NCBI RefSeq assembly: GCF_002285265.1
Contig: NZ_NSJB01000001.1
Coordinates: forward strand, 1 to 64,000
DNA from: Vandammella animalimorsus
Lineage (GTDB): Bacteria > Pseudomonadota > Gammaproteobacteria > Burkholderiales > Burkholderiaceae_C
Length of the DNA stretch: 64,000 nucleotides
Reading direction: 5' to 3'
Positions 36,995 to 45,517 of this stretch are shown piece after piece (within the stretch, counting starts at the first letter, position 1; every line of letters begins with the position of its first letter). The notes below the pieces were generated by a model. The model worked only from the letters and a program-made list of their open reading frames with translations. It ran no database searches and was not told the DNA's origin. The position numbers and the translations under genes were made by a program.

Positions 36995-37327
36995 ATGAAG
37001 TTCTTCAATGACAATGGAATATACAAGGTGTCCAGAATAAGCGGTCCATTGCATAACTACCTTGGACTGGTTTTTTCTGACGTGCCTGTAGCAGATGTGG
37101 ATGTGGTGGCTATCAAACTGGATGCAAAAGAACCTGAGCGGCTGCGGAGCAAGGAAGTGCTCAAACAGGTTCTGGCGGGTGCGGAACACAGCAGTCGCGT
37201 ACTGTCCAGGCCCTATAACATCAAGAAGGTAGAGTTTGTCAGCGGCGACTCCTTGCCTGAGGAAATATATTTCCATTTGACCCAAGCCATTATCGAGCGT
37301 CTGCACACAGAAGGGGAAAATTTTTAG
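36995..37327 (+). CDS. Hypothetical protein between the two duplicated genes
   Basis: 110 residues, AT-richer than host genes. Segments: KFFNDNGIYKVSRISGPLHN, YLGLVFSDVPVADVDVVAIK, and a helical end SLPEEIYFHLTQAIIERLHT. No signal peptide or helix in the membrane. A TTG four codons upstream (36983) is an alternative start. It follows copy A by ~45 bases and precedes copy B, so the repeat unit may be copy A plus this gene. Family unknown; immunity-like by size and place. Confidence 0.55.
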   Translation: MKFFNDNGIYKVSRISGPLHNYLGLVFSDVPVADVDVVAIKLDAKEPERLRSKEVLKQVLAGAEHSSRVLSRPYNIKKVEFVSGDSLPEEIYFHLTQAIIERLHTEGENF

Positions 37328-37408
37328 CCGCAGAAGCGCAACCGCCCCGGCCAGCAGCCTGGGGCAGAAAGTGGTCAATGGGCTACTGGGGCTGGATGTT
37401 TTGACCGG

Positions 37409-37807
37409 ATGGAAGCCATGGTAAACAAGCAACTCTCATCCCATAAAAAGAAGCGCATTCACTCCAGAGAAATGGAAGAAATTGCGCGCTTGGCTACACG
37501 GGAGGCACTCAAAGAGTACGTGTGGCCACTCACACCTGAAGATGAAAAAAATCTGACGCTAGGGATGTTTATAGATCACCCTGACAAAGACCATAAAACA
37601 TTCGAGCTGTATATATCAGCCGACCCTCCTGAGAATGGCATCGTCCTGACGCAAGCCAAGGTCAATGCCCTCACGGGCGAGGTGCAGGTCAAGGTTTTCC
37701 TGCCGCGCCGGCCCGATGCGCCGCCGCTCTCGGATCCCTCCGTCCAGCAGCTGGAACCGGGCGATGAGAGCAAGACTTGGCTAAGCGAAAGAGGCGATAA
37801 GCCATAA
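37409..37807 (+). CDS. Hypothetical protein, copy B of a duplicated pair
   Basis: 132 residues, the close paralog of the gene at 36547. The first ~60 and last ~65 residues are nearly the same; differences cluster in residues ~52-70 (MFIDHPDKDHKTFELY). Localised change within a conserved frame is what one expects of immunity proteins that track toxin variants. The bases in front of both copies also share a frame ending DVLTGWKPW; in copy B this extends upstream to SSLGQKVVNGLLGLD, possibly the tail of a lost upstream gene. Confidence 0.6.
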   Translation: MEAMVNKQLSSHKKKRIHSREMEEIARLATREALKEYVWPLTPEDEKNLTLGMFIDHPDKDHKTFELYISADPPENGIVLTQAKVNALTGEVQVKVFLPRRPDAPPLSDPSVQQLEPGDESKTWLSERGDKP

Positions 37808-37808
37808 G

Positions 37809-38141
37809 GTGCTGATGAGGGCGGCCGGTGGCCCGGCAGGGCCGCTCATAGGCGGGGGATTCGTGGCTGAGCCAAAAACAGGGCCATCTTGGGTGAAAGG
37901 TTTGCGTGTCGTGAAAATGCGCTGGATGATGCGCCCTTTCACCTGTCATGCCTTTGGCTTGGGCAATATCCGTGGCCACTGGGTTTATGACGTGCAGACC
38001 CGCGCGGCGCAGTGCATCGTCCCAGACGATGCGCAGGCCTGGGAGACACCCAGGATACAAATCATCGGCAAGGATTTGGTGATCTATGCTGACCTGGGAG
38101 ACATGCGTGCAGGCCGCGAGGCCCGGCGGGTGCGGCTTTGA
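37809..38141 (+). CDS. Open frame over the cassette repeat, C-terminal remnant (doubtful)
   Basis: 110 residues. Roughly the first 45 read through cassette repeat copy 2 and are unlikely to be a real protein. The last ~60 (GNIRGHWVYDVQTRAAQCIV, IIGKDLVIYADLGDMRAG) look like the end of a genuine protein. So this may be the C-terminal part of a gene whose start was replaced by the repeat. Not recognised. Confidence 0.35.
   Translation: MLMRAAGGPAGPLIGGGFVAEPKTGPSWVKGLRVVKMRWMMRPFTCHAFGLGNIRGHWVYDVQTRAAQCIVPDDAQAWETPRIQIIGKDLVIYADLGDMRAGREARRVRL
37842..37950 (+). repeat. Cassette-boundary repeat, copy 2
   Basis: Nearly identical to 34978-35090: GCCGCTCATAGGCGG, GATTCGTGGCTGAGCC, GGGCCATCTTGGGTGAAAGG and GCGCTGGATGATGCGCC. 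It bounds the right side of the duplicated-gene block. Confidence 0.8.
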
Positions 38142-38508
38142 GCCGCAGCGCACCCTGCGGCGGATGCGGCGCCGCGCGGCTGCCGCTTGCGGTGGCTGAA
38201 GATGCCCTGGGGGCGGTGCTTTTTCAGTTGGCCAGCCTTGGAACCTGTTCAGTGCCCGCCGCGCAGGGATTTTGAACAGGTTCTTATGGGTGTTCAGCCG
38301 GCGATGGCTGAAGCCACGGGCTTGGCTTGAGAATCTCCTCCATCTTCCTTCTCCTCGGGTGAACAGCCTGCTAGGGTGGGTGATGACGAGCAGCTGGCGC
38401 GCGGCCTGCGCGGCCAACGAAAAAAGCCCCGGCGTCCGTGAGGAGCGCCGGGGCATCCGGGCTGCGGTGGCCCGAGGTCTCGGGGGCTTGGTGAACGCCC
38501 CCTGGCGT
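38142..38508. other. Intergenic region left of katA with an inverted repeat
   Basis: A 367-base gap. GAACCTGTTCA (38241-38251) and TGAACAGGTTC (38273-38283) form a perfect 11-bp inverted repeat with a 21-base loop; similar intergenic hairpins are common in this group. The katA terminator occupies 38420-38454. No gene was seen. Confidence 0.6.
38420..38454 (-). terminator. Rho-independent terminator of katA
   Basis: On the minus strand, a 9-bp stem (GCCCCGGCG, 38426-38434 with 38446-38454) is followed by T6 (complement of 38420-38425). It sits 55 bases after the katA stop. Confidence 0.88.
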
Positions 38509-40029
38509 TTACAGCAGGCCGGGCTGGCCCTTGGCCGGGTCGCTGTCGCGGGCGGCCAGCGCGTCGGCCACCGTCATGCCCAGGGCCTTGGCCACGCCTT
38601 CGCCATAGGCCGGGTCGCAGGCGTGGCAGTTGCGGATGTGGCGGTATTTGATGAAGTCCAGCGCGTCGCCCATCGCGGCGGCGGTGTTGTCGAACAGGGC
38701 CTGCTTCTGCGCGGCGCTCATCAGGTTGAACAGCGCGCGCGGCTGGCTGAAGTAGTCGGCGTCGTCCTCGCGGTAGTCCCAGTGGTCGGCGTTGCCGCTG
38801 ATCTTCAGCGGCGGCTCCTTGTACTGGGCCTGCTCCTGCCACTGGCCGAAGCTGTTGGGCTCGTAGTGGAGGCGGCCGCCGTAGTTGCCGTCCACGCGGC
38901 CCATGCCGTCGCGGTGGTTGCTGTGCACGGGGCAGCGCGCGGCGTTGACCGGGATCTGGTGGTGGTTCACGCCCAGGCGGTAGCGCTGCGCGTCGGCGTA
39001 GTTGAACAGGCGCGCTTGCAGCATGCGGTCAGGGCTGACGCTGATGCCGGGCACGACGTTGCTGGGCGCGAAGGCCGATTGCTCCACGTCGAGGAAGAAG
39101 TTCTCCGGGTTTTTGTTCAGCTCGAACTCGCCTACTTCGATCAGCGGGTAGTCGGCGTGCGGCCAGACCTTGGTCAGGTCGAACGGGTGGTAGGGCACTT
39201 TCTCGGCGTCCAGCTCGGGCATGACCTGCACGTACATCGTCCACTTGGGGAAGTCGCCGCGCTCGATGGCGTCGAACAGGTCCTTCTGGTGGCTTTCGCG
39301 GTCCTTGCCGATCAGGGCTTCGGCCTCGGCGTTGGTCAGGTTCTTGATGCCCTGCTGGGTGCGGAAGTGGAACTTGACCCAGAAGCGCTCGTTTTGCGCG
39401 TTGATGAAGCTGTAGGTGTGGCTGCCAAAGCCGTGCATGTGGCGGTAGCTGGCGGGGATGCCGCGGTCGCTCATGACGATGGTGACCTGGTGGAAGGCCT
39501 CGGGCAGCAGCGTCCAGAAGTCCCAGTTGTTGGTGGCGCTGCGCATGTTGGTGCGCGGGTCGCGCTTGACGGCCTTGTTCAGATCCGGGAACTTGCGCGG
39601 GTCGCGCAGGAAGAACACGGGGGTGTTGTTGCCCACCATGTCCCAGTTGCCCTCTTCGGTGTAGAACTTGAGCGCAAAGCCGCGGATGTCGCGCTCGGCA
39701 TCGGCTGCGCCGCGCTCGCCGGCCACGGTGGTGAAGCGGGCGAACATCTCGGTCTTCTTGCCCACTTCGCTGAAGATCTTGGCGCGGGTGTATTGGGTGA
39801 TGTCCTTGGTGACGGTGAAGGTACCGAAGGCGCCCGAGCCTTTGGCGTGCATGCGGCGCTCGGGGATGACTTCGCGCACAAAGTTGGCGAGCTTTTCGTT
39901 CAGCCACAGGTCTTGGGCCAGCAAGGGGCCGCGCGGGCCGGCCGTGAGGCTGTTCTGGTTGTCCACCACGGGCGCGCCAAAGGCGGTGGTGAGGTGGGTG
40001 ACGGGGCACTTTTTGGTTTGGTCGTTCAT
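38509..40029 (-). CDS. katA: Haem catalase (clade 3-type, small subunit)
   Basis: 506 residues. Breaks down hydrogen peroxide. The distal catalytic His lies in [18 protein letters not shown], the distal Asn in [14 protein letters not shown], and the proximal haem Tyr in [20 protein letters not shown]-site region [16 protein letters not shown] is present. The sequence replaces the usual ERxxHAKG Val/Gly with RRM, a small change. The length fits small-subunit catalases. It is a single-gene unit with its own terminator; the AT-rich upstream region probably carries an OxyR-type promoter. No oxyR gene is adjacent. Confidence 0.95.
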   Translation of the reverse strand: MNDQTKKCPVTHLTTAFGAPVVDNQNSLTAGPRGPLLAQDLWLNEKLANFVREVIPERRMHAKGSGAFGTFTVTKDITQYTRAKIFSEVGKKTEMFARFTTVAGERGAADAERDIRGFALKFYTEEGNWDMVGNNTPVFFLRDPRKFPDLNKAVKRDPRTNMRSATNNWDFWTLLPEAFHQVTIVMSDRGIPASYRHMHGFGSHTYSFINAQNERFWVKFHFRTQQGIKNLTNAEAEALIGKDRESHQKDLFDAIERGDFPKWTMYVQVMPELDAEKVPYHPFDLTKVWPHADYPLIEVGEFELNKNPENFFLDVEQSAFAPSNVVPGISVSPDRMLQARLFNYADAQRYRLGVNHHQIPVNAARCPVHSNHRDGMGRVDGNYGGRLHYEPNSFGQWQEQAQYKEPPLKISGNADHWDYREDDADYFSQPRALFNLMSAAQKQALFDNTAAAMGDALDFIKYRHIRNCHACDPAYGEGVAKALGMTVADALAARDSDPAKGQPGLL

Positions 40030-40094
40030 GGGAAACCCTTGTGTGTGTAGGTTGGGCGGGGCGCCAGGTTCAACGCAGCCGGGCCAGAGAGCGC

Positions 40095-40180
40095 AACTGC
40101 GATGGGATGGCGTGATTGTATTTAGTTTTGGGCTATCAATGTTTATTTTTTGATTGAAAATAATTAATTTGATGATAGTG
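40095..40180 (-). promoter_or_regulatory. AT-rich katA promoter region
   Basis: The only strongly AT-rich stretch nearby (40105-40180) lies directly upstream of katA. It contains spaced CTATC/GATAG elements (CTATCAAT at ~40131 and GATGATAG at ~40172), resembling the ATAG/CTAT units bound by OxyR, but spacing does not fit the consensus exactly. Confidence 0.35.
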
Positions 40181-40203
40181 AAAAGCCCGGCGCAAGCCGG
40201 GCT
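40181..40203 (-). terminator. Terminator after fahA
   Basis: On the minus strand, stem AGCCCGGC with loop TTGC (40184-40203) is followed by TTTTCAC. It lies ~30 bases after the fahA stop. Confidence 0.75.
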
Positions 40204-40233
40204 GGGATGGGCGGGGGCGGCGTGGCGCGTTGT

Positions 40234-41559
40234 TCAACTCTGCGCCGCAGGCAGGGCCGGGGCGGGCAGCACCGTGGCGCGGGCCTCGCCCAGACCGATG
40301 CGCCGCGCGCCTTCGCCTTCGCACCAGGCGCGCAGGATCAGGCAGTCGCCGTCTTGCAGGAAGCGGCGCTGCTCGCCATTGGGCAGGGTGATGGGGCGCT
40401 TGCCGCCTTCGGTCAGCTCCAGCAGCGAGCCGGCCTGCTCGCGCTGCGGGCCCGAGAGGGTGCCCGAGCCCAGCAGGTCACCGGGCTGCAGGTTGCAGCC
40501 GCCGCAGCTGTGGTGGGCGATGAGCTGCGCGGCGCTCCAGTAGGCGGCCTGGTCGGCGCGGCCCAGCGTCAGGCGCGCGGCGGGTTCGCCGGCCTGGCGC
40601 ATGGCCTCGGTCTGCAGCAGCACTTCCAGCGTGATGGCCAGCTGGCCCTTGGCGCGGTTGGTGGCGCCATCCAGATAGGGCAAGGGCTGGGGATCGCCGG
40701 CTGGGCGGGCAAAGGGGCGACGAAATGGCGCCAGGGCTTCGCTGGTGACGATCCAGGGCGAGATGGTGGAAGCGAAGTTCTTGGCCAGGAAGGGCCCCAG
40801 CGGCTGGTATTCCCAGGCTTGGATGTCGCGCGCCGACCAGTCGTTGAGCAGCGCCACGCCGAAGAAATGCGCCTCGGCCTGCTCCAGCGCGATGGGCTCG
40901 CCCAGCGCATTGCCTTGCGCGACGAAAAAGCCCAGCTCCAGCTCGTAGTCCAGCCGCTGGCAGGGACCGAAGGCCGGGGCGCTGGCATCGGCGGCCTTGG
41001 TCTGGCCGTTGGGGCGGCGCACGTTCTGGCCGCTCACGCCGATGGAGGAGCTGCGACCGTGGTAGCCGATGGGCACCCATTGGTAATTGGGCATCAGCGG
41101 CTGGTCGGGGCGAAACAGGCGGCCCACGGCCGTGGCGTGGTGGATGCCGGTGTAGAAGTCGGTGTAGTCGCCGATGCGGCAGGGCAGGGCCATTTCGGCC
41201 TGGGCCTGGGGCAGCAGCAGCGCCTGCCACTCTTGCTGCTTGGCGCTGCCGCTGCGCAGGCCATCGAACAGCGCATGGCGCAGGGCCTGGCGCTTGGCAG
41301 GCGGCAGGGCCATCAGGGCGTTCATGTCGTCGGTGTCGATGACGCCGGCGGCGCGCGCGTCGAGGATGTGCTCGCCAATGGCCACGCCAATGCGCCAGGC
41401 CGCCTGGCTGCCGGCCTCGCGGTAGCGGCCCCAGGGCAGGTTTTGCAGCGGGAAGTCGGCGCCTGCGGCGTTGGCCGAGGCCACCCAGCTGGCGGCGCTG
41501 GCGTCGTGGGTGTGGTCGATGTTCAGGCTGGGGTTCATGATGGCGGTGTCCAAGGTCAT
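40234..41559 (-). CDS. fahA: Fumarylacetoacetase
   Basis: 441 residues. Hydrolyses fumarylacetoacetate to fumarate and acetoacetate, the last step of tyrosine/homogentisate breakdown. N-terminal SH3-like domain (FPLQNLPWGRYRE), then the catalytic domain with DYTDFYTGIHHA, metal-binding Glu in LDYELELGFFV, LLNDWSARDIQAWEYQPLGP and FLAKNFASTISPWIV with its Lys. It follows hmgA by 98 bases on the same strand; a terminator-like hairpin lies between. The start at 41559 is uncertain because no clear ribosome binding site precedes it; the ATG at 41538 (MNPSLNIDHTHD) is an alternative. Confidence 0.94.
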   Translation of the reverse strand: MTLDTAIMNPSLNIDHTHDASAASWVASANAAGADFPLQNLPWGRYREAGSQAAWRIGVAIGEHILDARAAGVIDTDDMNALMALPPAKRQALRHALFDGLRSGSAKQQEWQALLLPQAQAEMALPCRIGDYTDFYTGIHHATAVGRLFRPDQPLMPNYQWVPIGYHGRSSSIGVSGQNVRRPNGQTKAADASAPAFGPCQRLDYELELGFFVAQGNALGEPIALEQAEAHFFGVALLNDWSARDIQAWEYQPLGPFLAKNFASTISPWIVTSEALAPFRRPFARPAGDPQPLPYLDGATNRAKGQLAITLEVLLQTEAMRQAGEPAARLTLGRADQAAYWSAAQLIAHHSCGGCNLQPGDLLGSGTLSGPQREQAGSLLELTEGGKRPITLPNGEQRRFLQDGDCLILRAWCEGEGARRIGLGEARATVLPAPALPAAQS

Positions 41560-41609
41560 GGGAGCGAGGAGGGCTGGCCGGCGTGAAGCGTGAAGCAATA
41601 CAAAGCAAC

Positions 41610-41637
41610 AAAAAGCCAAGGCGCCAGGCCTTGGCTT
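41610..41637 (-). terminator. Hairpin with T-run between hmgA and fahA
   Basis: On the minus strand, AAGCCAAGGC pairs with GCCTTGGCTT (10-bp perfect stem, 5-base loop, 41613-41637) and is followed by a T-run (complement of 41610-41614). It starts ~20 bases after the hmgA stop and would reduce read-through into fahA. Confidence 0.75.
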
Positions 41638-41657
41638 TGCTGCGCTGCGGTTGCAGA

Positions 41658-42977
41658 TCAGCGCTGCTGGGGGTTGAAGTATTTTTTCACATCCAGCCAG
41701 CACTGGTGGTAGTTGGCCTGCAGCTGGGCCGAGGCCAGCGCCGCCTTGGTGGGGCGGATGACGTGGCGCGTCTCGAACATGAAGGCCATGGTGGCGTCCA
41801 CCTTCTGCGGCGTGCTGGTGTCGATGCGGCTGGCCTTTTCATAGGTGGCCGCATCGGGGCCGTGGCCGCTCATGCAGTTGTGCAGGCTGGCGCCGCCGGG
41901 CCGGAAGCCATCGGCCTTGGCGTCGTACTCGCCGTGGATCAGGCCCATGAACTCGCTGGCGATGTTGCGGTGAAACCAGGGCGGGCGGAAGGTGTTTTCC
42001 GCCGCCAGCCAGCGCGGCGGGAAGATCACGAAGTCGATGTTGTCCCAGCCCGGGGTGTCCGAGGGCGATTGCAGCACCAGGAAGATCGACGGGTCCGGGT
42101 GGTCGTAGCTGATCGAGCCGATGGTGTTGAAGCGGCGCAGATCGTACTTGTAGGGTGCGAAGTTGCCGTGCCAGGCGACCACGTCCAGCGGCGAATGGCC
42201 GATCTTGGCGCGCCAGAGGTTGCCCATGAACTTGGCCACCAGCTCGAAGTCGCCCTCCACGTCCTCGTACCAGGCCACGGGGGTCTGGAAGTCGCGCGGG
42301 TTGGCCAGGCCGTTGGAGCCGATCACGCCCAGGTCGGGCAATTGGAAGGGCACGCCGTAGTTCTCGCAAATGTAGCCGCGCGCGCTGCCATCGAGCGCCT
42401 CGACGCGAAAGCGGATGCCGCGCGGGATGACGACGATCTCCTGCGGCTCGGCCTCGATCAGCCCGCACTCGGTGGCAAAGCGCAGCCGGCCCTGTTGCAG
42501 CACGATGAGCATTTCGCCATCGGCGTTGTAGAAAAAACGCCCCTGCATGCTGCGATTGATGGCGTAGATGTAGATGGCCGAGCCGCTTTGCGCGTGCGGA
42601 TCGCCATTGCCGGCCATGGTGTGCAGGCCGTCGATGAAGTCCACCGCCTGGCCCTCGGCGGGCAGCGGCAGCGGATCCCAGCGCAACTGGTTGGGCGTGG
42701 TGGGCTGCTCAAGGAAATCCTGCGTGATGCCGCCGTTGTCCATGCGCTCGAAGGGCTGGTGCGCCGCGCCAGGGCGCATGCGATAGAACCAGGTGCGACG
42801 ATTGGCGCGGCGCGGCGCGGTGAAGGCCGTGCCGGAGATCTGCTCGGCATACAGGCCGTAGGGGCAGGTCTGCGGCGAGTTCTGGCCGACGGGCAGCGCG
42901 CCGGACAGGGCCTCGGTGGCCCATTCATTGGCAAAGCCGCTCAGGTATTGCAGCGGCGCATGGGGGGCGGTGGGCAT
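41658..42977 (-). CDS. hmgA: Homogentisate 1,2-dioxygenase
   Basis: 439 residues. Opens the homogentisate ring to maleylacetoacetate with a non-haem iron. The active-site region is complete: [20 protein letters not shown] followed by [20 protein letters not shown] and HGPD, supplying the His/Glu iron ligands. The N-terminus ([20 protein letters not shown]) is typical. The start at 42977 has GGAGACGCC in front; an upstream extension of 13 codons is unsupported. Maleylacetoacetate isomerase is not adjacent. The divergent LysR gene is the likely regulator. Confidence 0.95.
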   Translation of the reverse strand: MPTAPHAPLQYLSGFANEWATEALSGALPVGQNSPQTCPYGLYAEQISGTAFTAPRRANRRTWFYRMRPGAAHQPFERMDNGGITQDFLEQPTTPNQLRWDPLPLPAEGQAVDFIDGLHTMAGNGDPHAQSGSAIYIYAINRSMQGRFFYNADGEMLIVLQQGRLRFATECGLIEAEPQEIVVIPRGIRFRVEALDGSARGYICENYGVPFQLPDLGVIGSNGLANPRDFQTPVAWYEDVEGDFELVAKFMGNLWRAKIGHSPLDVVAWHGNFAPYKYDLRRFNTIGSISYDHPDPSIFLVLQSPSDTPGWDNIDFVIFPPRWLAAENTFRPPWFHRNIASEFMGLIHGEYDAKADGFRPGGASLHNCMSGHGPDAATYEKASRIDTSTPQKVDATMAFMFETRHVIRPTKAALASAQLQANYHQCWLDVKKYFNPQQR

Positions 42978-43063
42978 GGGGCGTCTCCTTGTGTTCCCTT
43001 GGATGTGGCGCTGCATTCCTGACCTTGGGCGCAGCAGAACCAGCCATTGTGGTCATGCTCAGG

Positions 43064-43076
43064 TTATTGGCAATAA
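43064..43076. promoter_or_regulatory. Palindromic operator candidate between hmgA and the LysR gene
   Basis: TTATTGGCAATAA is a perfect palindrome around a central G with the T-N11-A pattern of LysR-type sites. It lies in the AT-rich 43050-43110 stretch between the divergent genes. Confidence 0.55.
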
Positions 43077-43135
43077 AGATGGCGTTATAAATACTATTCA
43101 CAAAGCTGATGGATCAACCTTGGATTTGCCGCCTT

Positions 43136-44260
43136 ATGTCGTTGGACAGCCTGCGCCGCTTCGACCTGAACCTGCTGCTGATCTTTCATGCGCTGATGGA
43201 CACGCGCAGCGTCTCGCGCGCGGCGCAGGCGCTGGGCATGTCGCAGCCGGCCGTCAGTGCGGCGCTGGCGCGCCTGCGCCAGGCGGTGGGCGATGCGCTG
43301 TTCGTGCGCTGCGGTCGCAGCGGCATGCAGCCCACCCCGCTGGCCGAGCAAATGGCCGGCCCGGTGGCCGATGCGCTGGCCGGCATCAGCCACAGCATGC
43401 GCGTGCGCGCCGATTTCGACCCGGCGCGCAGCCGGCGCCAGTTCACCATCGCCATGCTCGATGCGGCCGAGGCGCACTTCATGCCCGCGCTGGCCGCGCA
43501 CTGCCAGCGCCATGCGCCGGGCATTGGCATTGCCGTGCAAACGCCGCTGCAGGCCGCAGGCGGCGTGCAGGCCGCGCTCTTGCAAGGCACGGTGGACTTG
43601 GCCATCGGCGCTTTTGAGGACATGCCGCAAGGCGCGCTGCAACAGCTGCTGTTCGAGCAGCCCTTCGTGCTGCTGGCGCGCAGCGGGCACCCGGCTCTGC
43701 CCGATGCCGCCGCGCCCGGCCCTGGCCCGGCCCGCAGCCGCGCGGCCCGCGCCGTCCAGCCGCCGCCATTGGGCCACTGGTTGGCCCAGCAGCCCCAGCT
43801 CGATGCCGCCTGCCTGGCTGGGGCCGCCTGCGCGCTGCTGCAACAGCCGCAGGGCGCGTATGCACAGGCGCAGCAGGTGCTGCTGGCACTGGCTGGCGGC
43901 AGCGGCAGGAAGCGCCAGCGGGGGGCGGGTGCGGCGGCGCAGGCCGCGGGCGCTGTCGGCCCAGGGGCCGAGCCCGCGCACTACCACTGCGCCAGCCTGC
44001 TGACGCTGCCGCTGCTGGTGGCCCAGTCGGACGCCGTGGCGCTGGCGCCGGCGCATTTGGCGCGCACCTTCACGGCCGTTCTGCCGCTGCGGGCCTGGCA
44101 GCTGCGGCTGGGGCGACAAGCGCCGGTGCTGCGCACCTATTGCTTCTGGCATCCGCGTTTTCACCGGGATGAAGGCACGCGCTGGTTGCGTAACATGTTG
44201 TTTGCACTGTTCGCGCAGCCAGCCCCGACCGCTAGAATCGCTCGCCGTTCGCCGAAGTGA
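43136..44260 (+). CDS. LysR-family transcriptional regulator with a long low-complexity insert
   Basis: 374 residues against the usual ~300. The N-terminal winged helix-turn-helix is clear (LNLLLIFHALMDTRSVSRAA, LGMSQPAVSAALARLRQAVG). The effector domain is readable at RRQFTIAMLDAAEAHFMPAL, the following LPLLVAQSDAVALAPAHLA and the end AWQLRLG...WHPRFHRDEGTRW. Between about residues 195 and 285 an Ala/Gly/Pro/Gln-rich insert replaces the normal core, so ligand binding may be altered. Divergent from hmgA, which suggests control of homogentisate breakdown. The start at 43136 (MSLDSLRRFD) fits homologs better than the in-frame ATG at 43109. Confidence 0.85.
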   Translation: MSLDSLRRFDLNLLLIFHALMDTRSVSRAAQALGMSQPAVSAALARLRQAVGDALFVRCGRSGMQPTPLAEQMAGPVADALAGISHSMRVRADFDPARSRRQFTIAMLDAAEAHFMPALAAHCQRHAPGIGIAVQTPLQAAGGVQAALLQGTVDLAIGAFEDMPQGALQQLLFEQPFVLLARSGHPALPDAAAPGPGPARSRAARAVQPPPLGHWLAQQPQLDAACLAGAACALLQQPQGAYAQAQQVLLALAGGSGRKRQRGAGAAAQAAGAVGPGAEPAHYHCASLLTLPLLVAQSDAVALAPAHLARTFTAVLPLRAWQLRLGRQAPVLRTYCFWHPRFHRDEGTRWLRNMLFALFAQPAPTARIARRSPK

Positions 44261-44379
44261 GCCAGTGCAGTGTGCTGCACGGCATCGCTTCGGTGTTCGC
44301 GTGTGCAGAGGGCTTGCCCTGGCAAGTGGCCCTGCGCACGGCCAACCATTTAACAACTTTCTTAGTGAGGCATTTCTTT

Positions 44380-45426
44380 ATGCAGCGTATCGGTATTTTG
44401 GGTGTGGCTTGCGCGGCCGCATTGACGTTGGCCGGGTGCCAGACGACAGGGATGAACTTCGGCGGCGGCAACACCGTGGCCACGGGCGGCGCGGCCGGCG
44501 GCAACGCCACGGGCGCCAATACCCAGCTCGAGCGCTGCGATTCGCCGCTGGGCACGGTCTCGCTGGTGGAAAACGAGGCCGCCGGCTGGTACACCATCCT
44601 GCGCAATGAATACCGCCTGCCGCCCACGGCCAATCTGCTGCGCCTGATGATCCAGCAGTCCAACTGCTTCGTCGTGGTCGAGCGCGGCGCCGCCGGCATG
44701 AACGCCATGAGCCGCGAGCGCGAGCTGATGCAAAGCGGCGAAATGCGCCGTGGCAGCAACTTTGGCCGTGGCCAGGTCGTGGCCTCGGACTACGCGCTCT
44801 CGCCCGAAATCATCTTCAGCGACGACAACACCGGCGCGCTGATGGGCGCTGTGGGCGGCCTGATCGGCGGCGGCAGCGGCCGTGCCCTGGCTGCCATTGG
44901 CGCGGGCACCCAGCGCCGCGAGGCCGCCGCCATGCTGACGCTGGTGGACAACCGCTCGGGCGTGCAGGTGGCTGCGGCGCAGGGCAGCGCCTCCAAGATG
45001 GACATCGGCGGCTTTGGCGGGCTGTTTGGCCGCGCCGGCGGCGGCCTGGGCGGCTACAGCAGCACGCCGCAGGGCAAGGTCATTACCGCCGCGTTCATGG
45101 ACGCCTACAACCAGATGGTGGTTTCGCTGCGCGGCTACAGCTCGCAAAGCGTGCAGGGCCAGGGCCTGGGCGGCGGCGGTCGCCTCGGCGTCGATGGCGG
45201 CGCGGCCCCTTCGCAAACTCGCGCTGGCGAGCCCGCTGCTGCCGGCGGCCGCATGAACTTGCGCGCCGCCCAGGCGCGCCTGAACGAGCTGGGCTACAAC
45301 GCTGGCACGGCCGATGGCCGCATGGGCCAGCGCACGGCCAACGCGCTGCGCACGTTCCAGCGTGACAATGGCTTGGCCGTCACCGGCCGCCTGGATCAGG
45401 CCACGGCCGCCGCTCTGGCGCAGTAA
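44380..45426 (+). CDS. CsgG-like lipoprotein with C-terminal peptidoglycan-binding domain
   Basis: 348 residues. Lipoprotein signal with LTLAGC (Cys 20). A CsgG/HfaB-like domain (~60-260): LRLMIQQSNCFVVVERG, YALSPEIIFSD, a glycine-rich stretch, and TPQGKVITAAFMDAYNQMVV. The C-terminus is a PG_binding_1 domain (NLRAAQARLNELGYNAGTAD, GRLDQATAAALAQ). The protein should sit at the outer membrane and hold peptidoglycan. No curli or holdfast genes lie nearby, so its export role, if any, is unknown. The start at 44380 is supported by the signal peptide; a TAGAAT -10-like box is at 44233-44238. A strong bidirectional terminator follows. Confidence 0.82.
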   Translation: MQRIGILGVACAAALTLAGCQTTGMNFGGGNTVATGGAAGGNATGANTQLERCDSPLGTVSLVENEAAGWYTILRNEYRLPPTANLLRLMIQQSNCFVVVERGAAGMNAMSRERELMQSGEMRRGSNFGRGQVVASDYALSPEIIFSDDNTGALMGAVGGLIGGGSGRALAAIGAGTQRREAAAMLTLVDNRSGVQVAAAQGSASKMDIGGFGGLFGRAGGGLGGYSSTPQGKVITAAFMDAYNQMVVSLRGYSSQSVQGQGLGGGGRLGVDGGAAPSQTRAGEPAAAGGRMNLRAAQARLNELGYNAGTADGRMGQRTANALRTFQRDNGLAVTGRLDQATAAALAQ

Positions 45427-45465
45427 GCGTGGCGCGATGCCGGAACTCTGAGCCGGCACGGCCAG

Positions 45466-45512
45466 CCCCCATGAAAAAGCCGCCCCTTGAAGGGGCGGCT
45501 TTTTCATGGGGG
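45466..45512. terminator. Bidirectional terminator between csgG-like gene and the P-type ATPase gene
   Basis: A perfect 23-bp stem (45466-45488 with 45490-45512) containing GCCGCCCC flanked by AAAAA and TTTTT within the arms. It serves both converging genes and lies 5 bases from the ATPase stop. Confidence 0.93.
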
Positions 45513-45517
45513 CATTT

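Noticed and set aside
36547-37807. Insertion sequence or integron cassette array
   Set aside because: No transposase, integrase, terminal inverted repeats or attC-like sites were seen; the repeats are direct and ~110 bases long.
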